From Saprospirales bacterium (lineage in GTDB: Bacteria; Bacteroidota; Bacteroidia; Chitinophagales; Saprospiraceae), in assembly GCA_003448025.1 (NCBI GenBank), contig DLXL01000136.1:1-9145 (forward strand): DNA of 9,145 nt. The letters are read 5' to 3'. Under the pieces are notes generated by a model that had not been told where the DNA came from, did not search any database, and was given only the letters and a program-made list of their open reading frames with translations. Positions 1-7,609 of the stretch are shown piece after piece (the stretch's first letter is position 1; each line of letters opens with the position of its first letter). The position numbers were made by a program, and so were the translations under genes.

Positions 1-2622
1 ACCTATTCCTGGACGGGTGGAGCAACTACGCAGGACCTCTCGGGACTTGCAGCGGGCACTTACACCGTGACCCTTACGGACGCCAACAACTGCACGAAGA
101 CCCTTTCAGCCACCATTACAGAACCGACCGTAGTAGTCTTGAGTACCACTCAGGTCAACGTGTTGTGTAATGGCAGCTCGACGGGCTCTATTGATTTGAC
201 AGTATCGGGCGGCTTATCACCTTATACTTATGCCTGGACCGGCGGCGCCACCACGCAGGATGTTTCCGGCCTGGCAGCAGGCACCTACACGGTGACGGTA
301 ACAGATGCAAACGCTTGCACGAAAACAAGCTCCGTTACAATTACCCAACCAACAGCGCTTACCCTCAGCGCCATTTTAACGCAACCGACCAATTGCTTCA
401 TTGCCAATGGCAGCATTAATCTCAGCGTATCCGGCGGCGTAGCTGGTTACACCTACGATTGGAGCAATAACGGGCCCAATAACCCGGATATTGATCCGCA
501 AGACCTCATAAGTTTGGTGGAAGGTACCTACACGGTTACGGTCACGGATGCTAATGCTTGCACAGCAACCAGTTCCCATACCCTGGATTACATTGATAAC
601 ATTTCCCCTTCAATTACCTGTCCCGCCAATATAAGCGTTAATAACAGCCCGGCTAGTGCTTGCAGCGCCGTGGTGACTTACAATTCGCCTACGGCAACCG
701 ACAACTGTGGCGTGCAATCAATCGTAATACAAAGCGGCCTCGCTTCTGGAGCAACGTTTCCGGTAGGTACTAGTACCAATGTATGGAGGGCTACCGATTT
801 GAGCGCCAATACCAGTACTTGCTCCTTCACGGTAACGGTTACAGATATTACCCCGCCAGCCATCACTTGTCCTGCAAATATCAGTGTGAACAACAACCCG
901 GCCAGTTCCTGCAGTGCCGTGGTGACTTACGCTACCCCAACAGCCACGGACAACTGCGGCGTGCAAACCATAACTTTACAAAGCGGCCTGGCTTCCGGAA
1001 GCGCTTTCCCGGTTGGAACTACCACCAATGTTTGGCGAGCAACCGATGTAAATACCAATACCAGCTCCTGTTCCTTTACGGTCACGGTCACAGACATAAC
1101 CGCGCCAACAATCACCTGCCCGGCCAATATCAGCGTCAACAATAATCCTGCAAGTGCTTGTAGCGCCGTGGTGCTTTATGCTTCGCCTACAGCGTCCGAC
1201 AACTGTGGTATTCAATCTGTAACCTTGCAAAGCGGCCTGGCTTCCGGTGGAACTTTCCCGGTTGGAACGACCACCAATGTCTGGCGTGCAACAGATGTAA
1301 ATAACAATACCAGGACTTGTTCCTTTACGGTAACGGTTACCGACGCGACCCCGCCGGTTATCATTTGCAAACCTTTCATCGCCAATCTGGATGCAACGGG
1401 AAATGTAAGCATCACACCGGCCAATGTGTACCAATCGGGTTCCGATAACTGTGGCACGGTGAACCTCGTATCAGTGGTGAACAGCAGTTTCAACTGCAGC
1501 AACGTCGGGAATAACCTGGTAACCCTGACGGCCAACGATGGAAACGGCAATACTGCTACCTGTAGCGCCACAGTTACCGTCAGGGACGTGAATCCACCCG
1601 TTGCAAAATGCAAAAATGTAACCGCTAATCTCGGTGCAAACGGTTCGGTCACCGTGCCTGCTATTACCGTGAACAATGGCTCTTCCGACAATTGTTCTCT
1701 CACCTTTACGCTGACTCCTAATACGTTCAACTGTTCGCAGATAGGTGTGCAGACGGCTACGTTAAGGGCCACAGACGTTGGGGGCAACACATCCACTTGC
1801 ACAGCAAAGGTGACCGTCCGGGACATCACTGGACCAACGGCCAGGTGCAAAAATCCATCGATTTTCCTGAATAGTTCTGGACAGGCAACCCTGAGCATTG
1901 GAGATGTGAACAATGGTAGTACAGACAACTGTGGAATTGCCAACTTGAGCATCAGTCAAACCCAATTCAATTGTTCTGAACTGTTGGGCTCTCCATGGCC
2001 GGTGATCTTGAGTATGACTGATGTGAACGGCAATTCATCTTCTTGTATTGGATATGTTTCGGTGAAGGATGCCATCGCACCGGATGCAGTCTGTGAGGAT
2101 GTAACCGTTGCGCTTGGAACGAACGGGAAAGCCACAGTCTTTGGCGCCGAACTTGCCGTTAACAGCACAGACAACTGCTCAGTTTGGTCATACAGCCCGA
2201 CTGTAAAGGTGTATACCGCTGCCAATCTTGGAGCGAATAACCTAACCACCACGGTAAAAGACTGGAGTGGAAATGCGGCTACTTGCGTCTCGGTGGTCAC
2301 TGTTGTAACCCCCGGCAACGGCGACTTCCAAAATGGAGGCGGAGATGGCAAAAGAGACCTGATCGGGAACTTAGACCTTTTAATATTCCCTAACCCGACG
2401 AGCGGGGACGTTACAATGGCGTTCGATCTGCCTGCCGAGCAGCCGTTTTCGTTCCGTATTTTCGACACTTCCGGGCGCATGGTCTATAGCCACCAAGACC
2501 AAGGGGTCGAGGGAGGAAATGCCATGCCGTTGCGCATGGGAGATCTTGCTCCAGGTGTGTACCTGATTGATTTTCAATCAGAAAATTTGAAAGTGCAGAA
2601 GCGATTGGTATTGCAACGATAA
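1..2622 (+). CDS. Large secreted surface protein, SprB + HYR repeats with T9SS sorting domain (5' partial)
   Basis: The reading frame is open from base 1, so the N-terminus lies outside the window; the first possible start (GTG at 67) falls inside a repeat and is not a real start. The visible 873 residues contain one partial and two full SprB-type repeats (residues 1-200; signature words TYAWTGG, GTYTVTVTDAN). Seven HYR-like immunoglobulin-fold modules of 79-83 residues follow (about 201-771; motifs TATDNCG, FPVGTTTNVWRATD). After a Gly/Asn-rich linker comes a type A T9SS C-terminal domain (about 790-873; IFPNPTSGDV, DTSGRMVY, LAPGVYLI). T9SS tails of this kind direct export across the outer membrane and anchoring or release at the surface. 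SprB-repeat proteins include gliding adhesins, so adhesion or motility is likely, but the exact role cannot be read here. No catalytic domain is visible. Stop TAA at 2620. Confidence 0.93.
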   Translation, partial: TYSWTGGATTQDLSGLAAGTYTVTLTDANNCTKTLSATITEPTVVVLSTTQVNVLCNGSSTGSIDLTVSGGLSPYTYAWTGGATTQDVSGLAAGTYTVTVTDANACTKTSSVTITQPTALTLSAILTQPTNCFIANGSINLSVSGGVAGYTYDWSNNGPNNPDIDPQDLISLVEGTYTVTVTDANACTATSSHTLDYIDNISPSITCPANISVNNSPASACSAVVTYNSPTATDNCGVQSIVIQSGLASGATFPVGTSTNVWRATDLSANTSTCSFTVTVTDITPPAITCPANISVNNNPASSCSAVVTYATPTATDNCGVQTITLQSGLASGSAFPVGTTTNVWRATDVNTNTSSCSFTVTVTDITAPTITCPANISVNNNPASACSAVVLYASPTASDNCGIQSVTLQSGLASGGTFPVGTTTNVWRATDVNNNTRTCSFTVTVTDATPPVIICKPFIANLDATGNVSITPANVYQSGSDNCGTVNLVSVVNSSFNCSNVGNNLVTLTANDGNGNTATCSATVTVRDVNPPVAKCKNVTANLGANGSVTVPAITVNNGSSDNCSLTFTLTPNTFNCSQIGVQTATLRATDVGGNTSTCTAKVTVRDITGPTARCKNPSIFLNSSGQATLSIGDVNNGSTDNCGIANLSISQTQFNCSELLGSPWPVILSMTDVNGNSSSCIGYVSVKDAIAPDAVCEDVTVALGTNGKATVFGAELAVNSTDNCSVWSYSPTVKVYTAANLGANNLTTTVKDWSGNAATCVSVVTVVTPGNGDFQNGGGDGKRDLIGNLDLLIFPNPTSGDVTMAFDLPAEQPFSFRIFDTSGRMVYSHQDQGVEGGNAMPLRMGDLAPGVYLIDFQSENLKVQKRLVLQR
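598..1344 (+). repeat. Three tandem ~249-bp HYR-module repeats inside the surface protein gene
   Basis: Three consecutive units (598-846, 847-1095, 1096-1344) encode nearly identical 83-residue HYR modules. Shared words include CPANISVNN, TDNCG or SDNCG, QSGLASG, FPVGT and NVWRATD. Codons differ between copies more than amino acids do, which points to selection on the protein after duplication. Four more divergent modules follow (1345-1587, 1588-1824, 1825-2070, 2071-2313). The first three are long enough and similar enough to recombine, so copy number may vary between strains. Confidence 0.9.
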
Positions 2623-2648
2623 ACCATAAAACAGTTTCTAAGTATTTT

Positions 2649-2690
2649 GAGCCGCTTCCTAAGAGATTGGGGGGCGGCTTTTTTATTTTT
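2649..2690 (+). terminator. Rho-independent terminator of the surface protein gene
   Basis: It starts 27 bp after the TAA stop. A ten-pair stem (2650-2659 with 2670-2679, core AGCCGC/GCGGCT plus two G-T pairs and two G-C pairs) encloses a 10-nt loop and is followed directly by two T runs (2679-2684 and 2686-2690). Position and structure fit an intrinsic terminator for the upstream plus-strand gene. Confidence 0.88.
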
Positions 2691-2721
2691 GTCAAGGGAG
2701 CGGGAGGGGTAAACAATGTCC

Positions 2722-2903
2722 AATGTCCAATATCCAATGCCCAATGTCCAATGTCCAAGTGGGTCGCCTGTTTGGTGTTAGCACATTGGCTGAGCCATAT
2801 ACGTCTGTTTAGCCAGTCAGCCGTGTAAAGCCCAACCATTGTGCTGACGCCAGGCCCCCGCCCCACTTGGACATTGGACATTGGACATTGGATATTGGAT
2901 ATT
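2722..2903. repeat. 182-bp intergenic palindrome (foldback) with heptamer-repeat arms
   Basis: The outer arms 2722-2763 and 2862-2903 are reverse complements over 42 bp with about two mismatches. They are made of tandem heptamers (CAATGTC and variants CAATATC, CAATGCC). Left copies run 2714-2755; the right arm holds the complementary ACATTGG/ATATTGG series. The 98 bp between the arms continue the same symmetry axis (between 2812 and 2813): AGCACA at 2780-2785 pairs in register with TGTGCT at 2840-2845, and roughly two thirds of the inner positions still pair. The whole element is therefore an imperfect palindrome with essentially no loop. It lies between convergent genes and its right end touches the rarA stop codon. 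No ORF inside looks real. It resembles a MITE or foldback element, but no transposase or target duplication is visible. Confidence 0.85.
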
Positions 2904-4178
2904 CTAGTATCTGTACTTCCCTTTCCAATCTTCCCTCAACTTCTGCCGAACCTTGTCTTCTGCCGGGTTTTTGCCGGGTTCGTACAGGATTTTGCCTTCT
3001 ATTTCTTTGGGTAAATTATCCTGTTGCACAAAATTACCCTCAAAATCGTGGGCATACTGGTAGCCGGAACCATAGTTGAGTTCTTTCATCAACTTGGTTG
3101 GTGCGTTGCGCAGGTGCAGCGGCACGGGAAGGGAGCCGGTTTGGCGTACCAGTTCCAGGGCGCTTCCGATGGCCATGTAGGAGGCGTTGCTTTTGGGGGA
3201 GGTGGCCAGGTAGATGGCGCATTGGGAAAGGATGATGCGCGCCTCCGGCATGCCGATCATGCGGATGGCATCCATGGTGGTGGTGGCCAGCAGCAGGGCA
3301 TTGGGATTGGCTAAACCAATGTCTTCAGAGGCCAGTATGACCATGCGCCGGGCAATGAATTCAATGTCTTCTCCGCCGTCCAGCATTCTGGCCAGCCAGT
3401 ACACCGCCGCATTGGGATCGGAACCGCGCATGCTTTTGATGAAGGCGGAAATGATGTCGTAATGCTGCTCACCTGTTTTGTCGTACAGCGCAGCGTTCTG
3501 CTGAATGAGCTCCTTTACCCGTTCGTTGGTCACCATATAGGTTTCGCCGGGTTTGCGGTAGTTGGCCACCAGCTCCAGCGCATTCAGCAGCCGGCGTGCA
3601 TCGCCGCCAGAGTACAGCAGCAGGGCATCGTATTCCTGGATCCGGATTTCCTGGCTTTTCAACCATTCATCCTGCAGCAGCGCCCGGTCTACCAATCCGA
3701 TCAATTCTTCTTTGCTGAGGTGTTGGAGCACATAGACCTGGCAGCGCGATAAAAGTGCCGGGATCACCTCGAATGACGGGTTTTCCGTGGTGGCGCCGAT
3801 AAGGGTGACGATCCCTTTTTCCACGGCGCCCAGCAAGGCATCCTGCTGACTCTTGGAAAAGCGGTGTATTTCGTCAATAAAGAGGATGGCGCCCTTTTGC
3901 TGAAACAGATTTTGCTTGTCAGCACTTTCAATCGCATCCCGAATATCTTTTACTCCGGCATTGATGGCTGATAGCTGAAAAAAAGGCTTGTCCAGCAGCT
4001 TGGCTATCAGCTGCGCCAGGGTCGTTTTACCAACTCCCGGCGGTCCCCATAGAATAAATGAAGGGATTTTTCCCCGATCAATAGCCTGCCGTAGTACAGC
4101 GCCTTCACCCACCAGATGTTGTTGCCCTACATATTCAGACAGGGTTTGAGGACGCATCCGTTCAGCCAGGGGTGTCAT
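2904..4178 (-). CDS. rarA: Replication-associated recombination protein A (RarA/MgsA), AAA+ ATPase
   Basis: A full-length 424-residue cytoplasmic ATPase. RarA proteins are tetrameric clamp-loader-like AAA+ enzymes that act at stalled replication forks and single-strand/double-strand DNA junctions. Visible motifs are Walker A GPPGVGKT (45-52), Walker B ILFIDEIH (98-105), sensor 1 [10 protein letters not shown] (127-136) and the arginine-finger region LLSRCQVY (142-149). The C-terminal half carries the family-typical helical and tetramerisation region, with words such as [17 protein letters not shown] and [10 protein letters not shown]. The ATG at 4176-4178 starts the protein directly at the conserved TPLAERMRP segment; no strong Shine-Dalgarno precedes it. 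It lies 18 bp downstream of the LVIVD-repeat gene on the same strand, so co-transcription is likely although the functions appear unrelated. Its TAG stop coincides with the edge of the 2722-2903 palindrome. Confidence 0.97.
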   Translation of the reverse strand: MTPLAERMRPQTLSEYVGQQHLVGEGAVLRQAIDRGKIPSFILWGPPGVGKTTLAQLIAKLLDKPFFQLSAINAGVKDIRDAIESADKQNLFQQKGAILFIDEIHRFSKSQQDALLGAVEKGIVTLIGATTENPSFEVIPALLSRCQVYVLQHLSKEELIGLVDRALLQDEWLKSQEIRIQEYDALLLYSGGDARRLLNALELVANYRKPGETYMVTNERVKELIQQNAALYDKTGEQHYDIISAFIKSMRGSDPNAAVYWLARMLDGGEDIEFIARRMVILASEDIGLANPNALLLATTTMDAIRMIGMPEARIILSQCAIYLATSPKSNASYMAIGSALELVRQTGSLPVPLHLRNAPTKLMKELNYGSGYQYAHDFEGNFVQQDNLPKEIEGKILYEPGKNPAEDKVRQKLREDWKGKYRY

Positions 4179-4196
4179 ATCTTGTCAAATATTCAA

Positions 4197-6104
4197 CTAT
4201 TGCTTGACCAGTTTTTGCACAGCGATGACCCGGTTACCTTCTTTCCATTGAACCAAATATAAACCAGATGGCCATGAGGCGCCCAGCGTAACCTGACCAA
4301 TTCCTGGTTCAAGAGTCAATTCCTGAATGATCTGACCGTTGGCATTGGTGACTTCCAGCCTGGAATTTTCTGCTGCAGCATTGTATTGTAACACGGTTTG
4401 TTGGGCAAATGGATTCTCCATGACTTTCATAGGGTCCAGCAATAAACGAACCGGTTGTTCCAAATCTTCCCTTCGGAAGGTTGGGTGGAGCGCAATGACT
4501 ACGCTGGTATCACTTATAATGTTTTGCCTGGAGAGTATTCCCATGCTCTGATCAGGCGCGCTTGCAGCAATGTCATATTGGCCTCTCACAATATTGCTAA
4601 AAGTAAAAGCACCATTAACGTCAGAAGTGACGGATGCAGCACTTGTTCCGGAGTACAGCCAAACTGTAGCCCCTTCAACCGGCTGGCCGGTGAAGTATTG
4701 TACTACGGTTCCTGAAAGGTCTACCAGTCCGGTTGGGAATAAAGCCACGTCCAGAAAGACTACTTCACCATGTTGGAAAAGCACATCTGCCTGGTAAGTT
4801 TGAAAGCCTGAACGGCTCACCTGAACTTTGAAAAACCCGTCTGCCAATTGCCCCATTTTGAACTTGCCATTTGCTGCGGAAGATTCCTGCACATTTGGAT
4901 TGCTTCCAATAATTTGAATGGTTGCTCCGAGGATAGGCTGCCCGGTCAGGGCGTTGGTTACGGTGCCTTCCAGGTAGCAGGCTCTCACATAGTTAGGGGT
5001 CACAACCCAGAATTCGCCGGCGCCCCCAACACTGATATTTGAAGCGATGATGTTGCCACTGGGGAAATTATGGTAAACACCCCAGCAACCCTCACTTCCG
5101 CCTCCTGATCCAGGATAAGTGTCATGATTGCCCACTTGTACCAGATTGTCGGGACGGGTAATATCAACAATGGTAAATCCATCCTTGTACCAGGACGTGA
5201 TAGCCCAGTTGTCGCGAACATAGGTATTGTGTACCATGCTGTTTGACCCTGGGTTGCTTTGGATTTTATCGAGCTGCCGGATGTCATCCGGATTGCTGAT
5301 GTCAAAAGCCGTAAGGAAAGAATTGTTTACCTCGTCGGTGGTAAGCAATGTCTTACGGTCGTTGGTGATCCAGGTATTGTGCGTGAAGGCCCCCGGAGTT
5401 GCCTGCGTGTTAATCAATTCCGGATTGGCTTTGTTGGCCATATTGACCACCGCGAATTGTCCGGCATAAATGTGTCCGCTGTACATCGTGTCATTATCCA
5501 CATAGCCGTCGTGGATATAGCCCAGGGCGTCGAACTTTCCCACATATTTGGGATTCCATGGATCTGTTTTGATGTCAAAAATTTTGGCTCCGCCGCCGAA
5601 CAAGTTACCACCCCAGGCATACAGATAACCTTTGGTTTCGTCTATATGCAAGGCATGTATGGCATTCAGCTGGTTTGCAATTGCACCGTCACCTTTGTAA
5701 AATTTCCAGGGAAGTACCGGGCTAGGCAACTCCGTCAGGTCTACCACTTGAATGCCCTGGCCTCCTTCGCTGGTTACATAGGCATAGTGCCGGTAGGTTT
5801 TGATCTCTTTCCAGAGATTATTGGGGCCTGGAATTTGTACGATTTGCTGAGGTGCATCAGGATTGGTGATATCTATGATAATTAATCCCTGTGCTCCACC
5901 TACCAAAGCATATTCATGCCCACGGGAAACATATCCCCAAACATTGGCCATGGTTTGGCCCGGATAGGTAAGTTTTGACCGGAAAGTGGTGTTGACATTT
6001 TGAGCGGGCAGCATGCCGGAAAGCAAACAAATCAGCAGGGCTGTAATGACGGAACGGTTGGAGTTTTTTAGCAATTTTAGGGCGAATAAAGCATATTCAG
6101 CCAT
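4197..6104 (-). CDS. Secreted LVIVD-repeat (choice-of-anchor B type) beta-propeller protein with T9SS tail
   Basis: The ATG at 6102-6104 (635 residues) places a signal peptide at the N-terminus: a basic stretch, the hydrophobic run VITALLICLLSGM and a likely cleavage after LPAQ near residue 35. An ATG 72 bp upstream would add 24 residues that block this signal, so I prefer the shorter form. Residues ~50-370 hold propeller-like repeats with the blade words LIIIDITNPDAP, IQVVDLTELP, AKIFDIKTDPWNP, TAFDISNPDD and FTIVDITRPDN, typical of LVIVD/choice-of-anchor B proteins. Two carboxypeptidase-regulatory-like beta-sandwich domains follow (~376-455 TGQPILGATI; ~461-540 TGQPVEGATV). A T9SS-type sorting domain ends the protein (~560-635; ENPFAQQT, PSGLYLVQW, QKLVKQ). 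It should be exported to the cell surface or medium. The molecular function of this family is not known to me; no hydrolase signature is seen. It sits 18 bp upstream of rarA and is divergent from the fucosidase. Confidence 0.9.
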   Translation of the reverse strand: MAEYALFALKLLKNSNRSVITALLICLLSGMLPAQNVNTTFRSKLTYPGQTMANVWGYVSRGHEYALVGGAQGLIIIDITNPDAPQQIVQIPGPNNLWKEIKTYRHYAYVTSEGGQGIQVVDLTELPSPVLPWKFYKGDGAIANQLNAIHALHIDETKGYLYAWGGNLFGGGAKIFDIKTDPWNPKYVGKFDALGYIHDGYVDNDTMYSGHIYAGQFAVVNMANKANPELINTQATPGAFTHNTWITNDRKTLLTTDEVNNSFLTAFDISNPDDIRQLDKIQSNPGSNSMVHNTYVRDNWAITSWYKDGFTIVDITRPDNLVQVGNHDTYPGSGGGSEGCWGVYHNFPSGNIIASNISVGGAGEFWVVTPNYVRACYLEGTVTNALTGQPILGATIQIIGSNPNVQESSAANGKFKMGQLADGFFKVQVSRSGFQTYQADVLFQHGEVVFLDVALFPTGLVDLSGTVVQYFTGQPVEGATVWLYSGTSAASVTSDVNGAFTFSNIVRGQYDIAASAPDQSMGILSRQNIISDTSVVIALHPTFRREDLEQPVRLLLDPMKVMENPFAQQTVLQYNAAAENSRLEVTNANGQIIQELTLEPGIGQVTLGASWPSGLYLVQWKEGNRVIAVQKLVKQ

Positions 6105-6208
6105 TACCAGACAAGGATTGCATCCGTATTCATGGAATGTCGGCGGACTTTCTGAATATTTGCGCAATTCAGACATTTCTCTACACCTCTTCGATCTGGT
6201 ACAATCCT
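6105..6208. promoter_or_regulatory. Divergent intergenic region between propeller gene and fucosidase
   Basis: These 104 bp must hold the promoters of both divergent genes if the chosen starts are right. For the plus strand, AATATTTG at 6155-6162 is one base off the Bacteroidota -7 consensus TAnnTTTG, but no convincing -33 TTTG lies upstream. An 8-bp perfect palindrome TTGCGCAA (6160-6167) overlaps it and could be an operator or chance. No clear -7 element was found for the minus strand. Weak support. Confidence 0.3.
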
Positions 6209-7609
6209 ATGTTAAGATATGCCATTCTGTTTTTCAGCACCATAAATCTGGCGCTGGCTCAGGCTCCCGTGTTTCCCAAACCTACCCAGGCGCAACTGGA
6301 ATGGCATGATACGGAGTTCTACTTTTTCTTCCATTTTGGTCCTAATACCTTTACGAACCTGGAATGGGGACATGGAACGGAAACAGAGGATTTGTTTAAT
6401 CCATCTGCGCTGGATTGTGATCAATGGTGCCGGATTGCCAAACAGGCTGGCGCCAAAGGTGTGTACATTACAGCCAAACATCATGATGGATTTTGTTTGT
6501 GGCCATCCCGTATTTCCACGCATACCGTTCGGGAAAGTCAATGGAAAAATGGGAAAGGGGATGTACTCCGGGAATTGGCAGATGCTGCTCGTCGTCATGG
6601 ATTAAAGCTGGGTTTTTATCTGAGTCCATGGGATAGAAACCATCCACAATACGGTACGCCTGAATACAATGATATCTATGCACAAACACTCACCGAGTTG
6701 CTCACCGGATATGGAGAACTTTTTGAAATTTGGTGGGACGGCGCTAATGGTGAAGGTCCAAATGGTAAAAAACAGGTGTATGATTTTCACCGGTTTGAAA
6801 AGATTGCAGCCCAATTGCAGCCCAATGCTGTGATTTTCAGCGATATAGGCCCGGGCTGCCGGTGGGCAGGTAATGAGCGCGGACTTATCCTAACGGAAAC
6901 AAACTGGTGTACCCTGGATACCGCCGGGTATAAACGGGGCGATGGAGGCCCCCCGCTGGACACCCTAAATCAGGGCAATGTTCGTGGAGCACACTGGATT
7001 CCTGCGGAGTGCGACGTTTCCATCCGTCCGGGTTGGTTTTATCATCCGGAAGAAGATCAAAAAGTAAAAAGCCCGGATGAATTATTTAATATTTATCTGC
7101 GTTCAGTTGGTAAAGGCGCAAATCTTATCCTGAATGTTCCTCCCGATCGCAGGGGCCGGATTCATGAGCAGGATTCCATCGCCTTGGTAGGGATGGGCAA
7201 ACTGATTCGGGAAAGTTTTCAGGAAAATCTGCTGCGTGGCAGAAAACGGGAATTGGTGCACAGAATTTGCCTGCACACTCCCAGAAGGATTGTTAGTGCC
7301 TTAAACGATGGCGATAAAAAGACCTATGAGCTGGTTCATCCGCAAAAGGAAATTCAGTTCGACCTGCGTCGGAAGCGTACATTCCATACCATGGTTCTCC
7401 GGGAGTATCTGCCGGAAGGGCAGCACATATCTGCATTCAAGGTTGAGGTAAAAAAAGGGAAGGAATGGGTGGAGATTGCCCGGTCAACAACGATTGGTCC
7501 CAGAAAAATACTGAATTTCCCGGAGCAAAAAGCCCGGCGAATACGGGTGACGATACTGGCTTCCAATAATCAGATGCCGTTGTTGAGTGAAGTGGAGTTA
7601 TACTGGTAG
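6209..7609 (+). CDS. GH29 alpha-L-fucosidase, exported
   Basis: The ATG at 6209 gives 466 residues with a classical signal peptide (MLRYAILFFSTINLALAQA, no lipobox Cys). An in-frame ATG at 6137 would bury this signal and is rejected. The catalytic (beta/alpha)8-like domain shows the GH29 hallmarks FFFHFGPNTF, ITAKHHDGFCLWPS (His91-His92), LGFYLSPWDR and EIWWDGANG. Asp177 in WWDG is the expected nucleophile. Glu223 in RWAGNERG sits 46 residues later, a spacing like that of the acid/base in the 1,3/1,4-fucosidase subfamily (GH29-B), so branched Lewis-type fucosides are possible substrates; this is inference. The C-terminal ~110 residues form a beta-sandwich resembling an F5/8-type domain (FKVEVKKGKEWVEIA, RRIRVTIL). 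There is no T9SS tail, so a periplasmic location is likely. No SusC/SusD genes are in the window. The last 173 bp overlap the helicase ORF on the opposite strand. Confidence 0.93.
   Translation: MLRYAILFFSTINLALAQAPVFPKPTQAQLEWHDTEFYFFFHFGPNTFTNLEWGHGTETEDLFNPSALDCDQWCRIAKQAGAKGVYITAKHHDGFCLWPSRISTHTVRESQWKNGKGDVLRELADAARRHGLKLGFYLSPWDRNHPQYGTPEYNDIYAQTLTELLTGYGELFEIWWDGANGEGPNGKKQVYDFHRFEKIAAQLQPNAVIFSDIGPGCRWAGNERGLILTETNWCTLDTAGYKRGDGGPPLDTLNQGNVRGAHWIPAECDVSIRPGWFYHPEEDQKVKSPDELFNIYLRSVGKGANLILNVPPDRRGRIHEQDSIALVGMGKLIRESFQENLLRGRKRELVHRICLHTPRRIVSALNDGDKKTYELVHPQKEIQFDLRRKRTFHTMVLREYLPEGQHISAFKVEVKKGKEWVEIARSTTIGPRKILNFPEQKARRIRVTILASNNQMPLLSEVELYW

Noticed and set aside
67..69. GTG as start of the surface protein
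   Set aside because: The frame is open to base 1 and the codon lies inside a SprB repeat (GTYTVT); the gene is simply cut by the window edge.
676..1970. Long antisense ORFs opposite the HYR array (up to 246 codons)
   Set aside because: They mirror the repetitive, Thr/Val-rich coding strand; the translated products are themselves repeat shadows with no recognisable domain.
2714..2903. CRISPR array from the heptamer repeats
   Set aside because: The repeat units are 7 bp and contiguous, without spacers, and form an inverted rather than a direct array.
5259..5885. 208-codon plus-strand ORF opposite the LVIVD-repeat gene
   Set aside because: It lies wholly antisense to a well-supported coding region, has no domain, and no independent start signals.
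6105..6176. Longer N-terminus for the LVIVD-repeat protein
   Set aside because: The ATG at 6104 gives a normal signal peptide; the extra 24 residues look like translated intergenic DNA.
6137..6208. Longer N-terminus for the fucosidase
   Set aside because: It would place 24 non-signal residues before a clear signal peptide that starts at 6209, and would overlap the extended version of the divergent gene.
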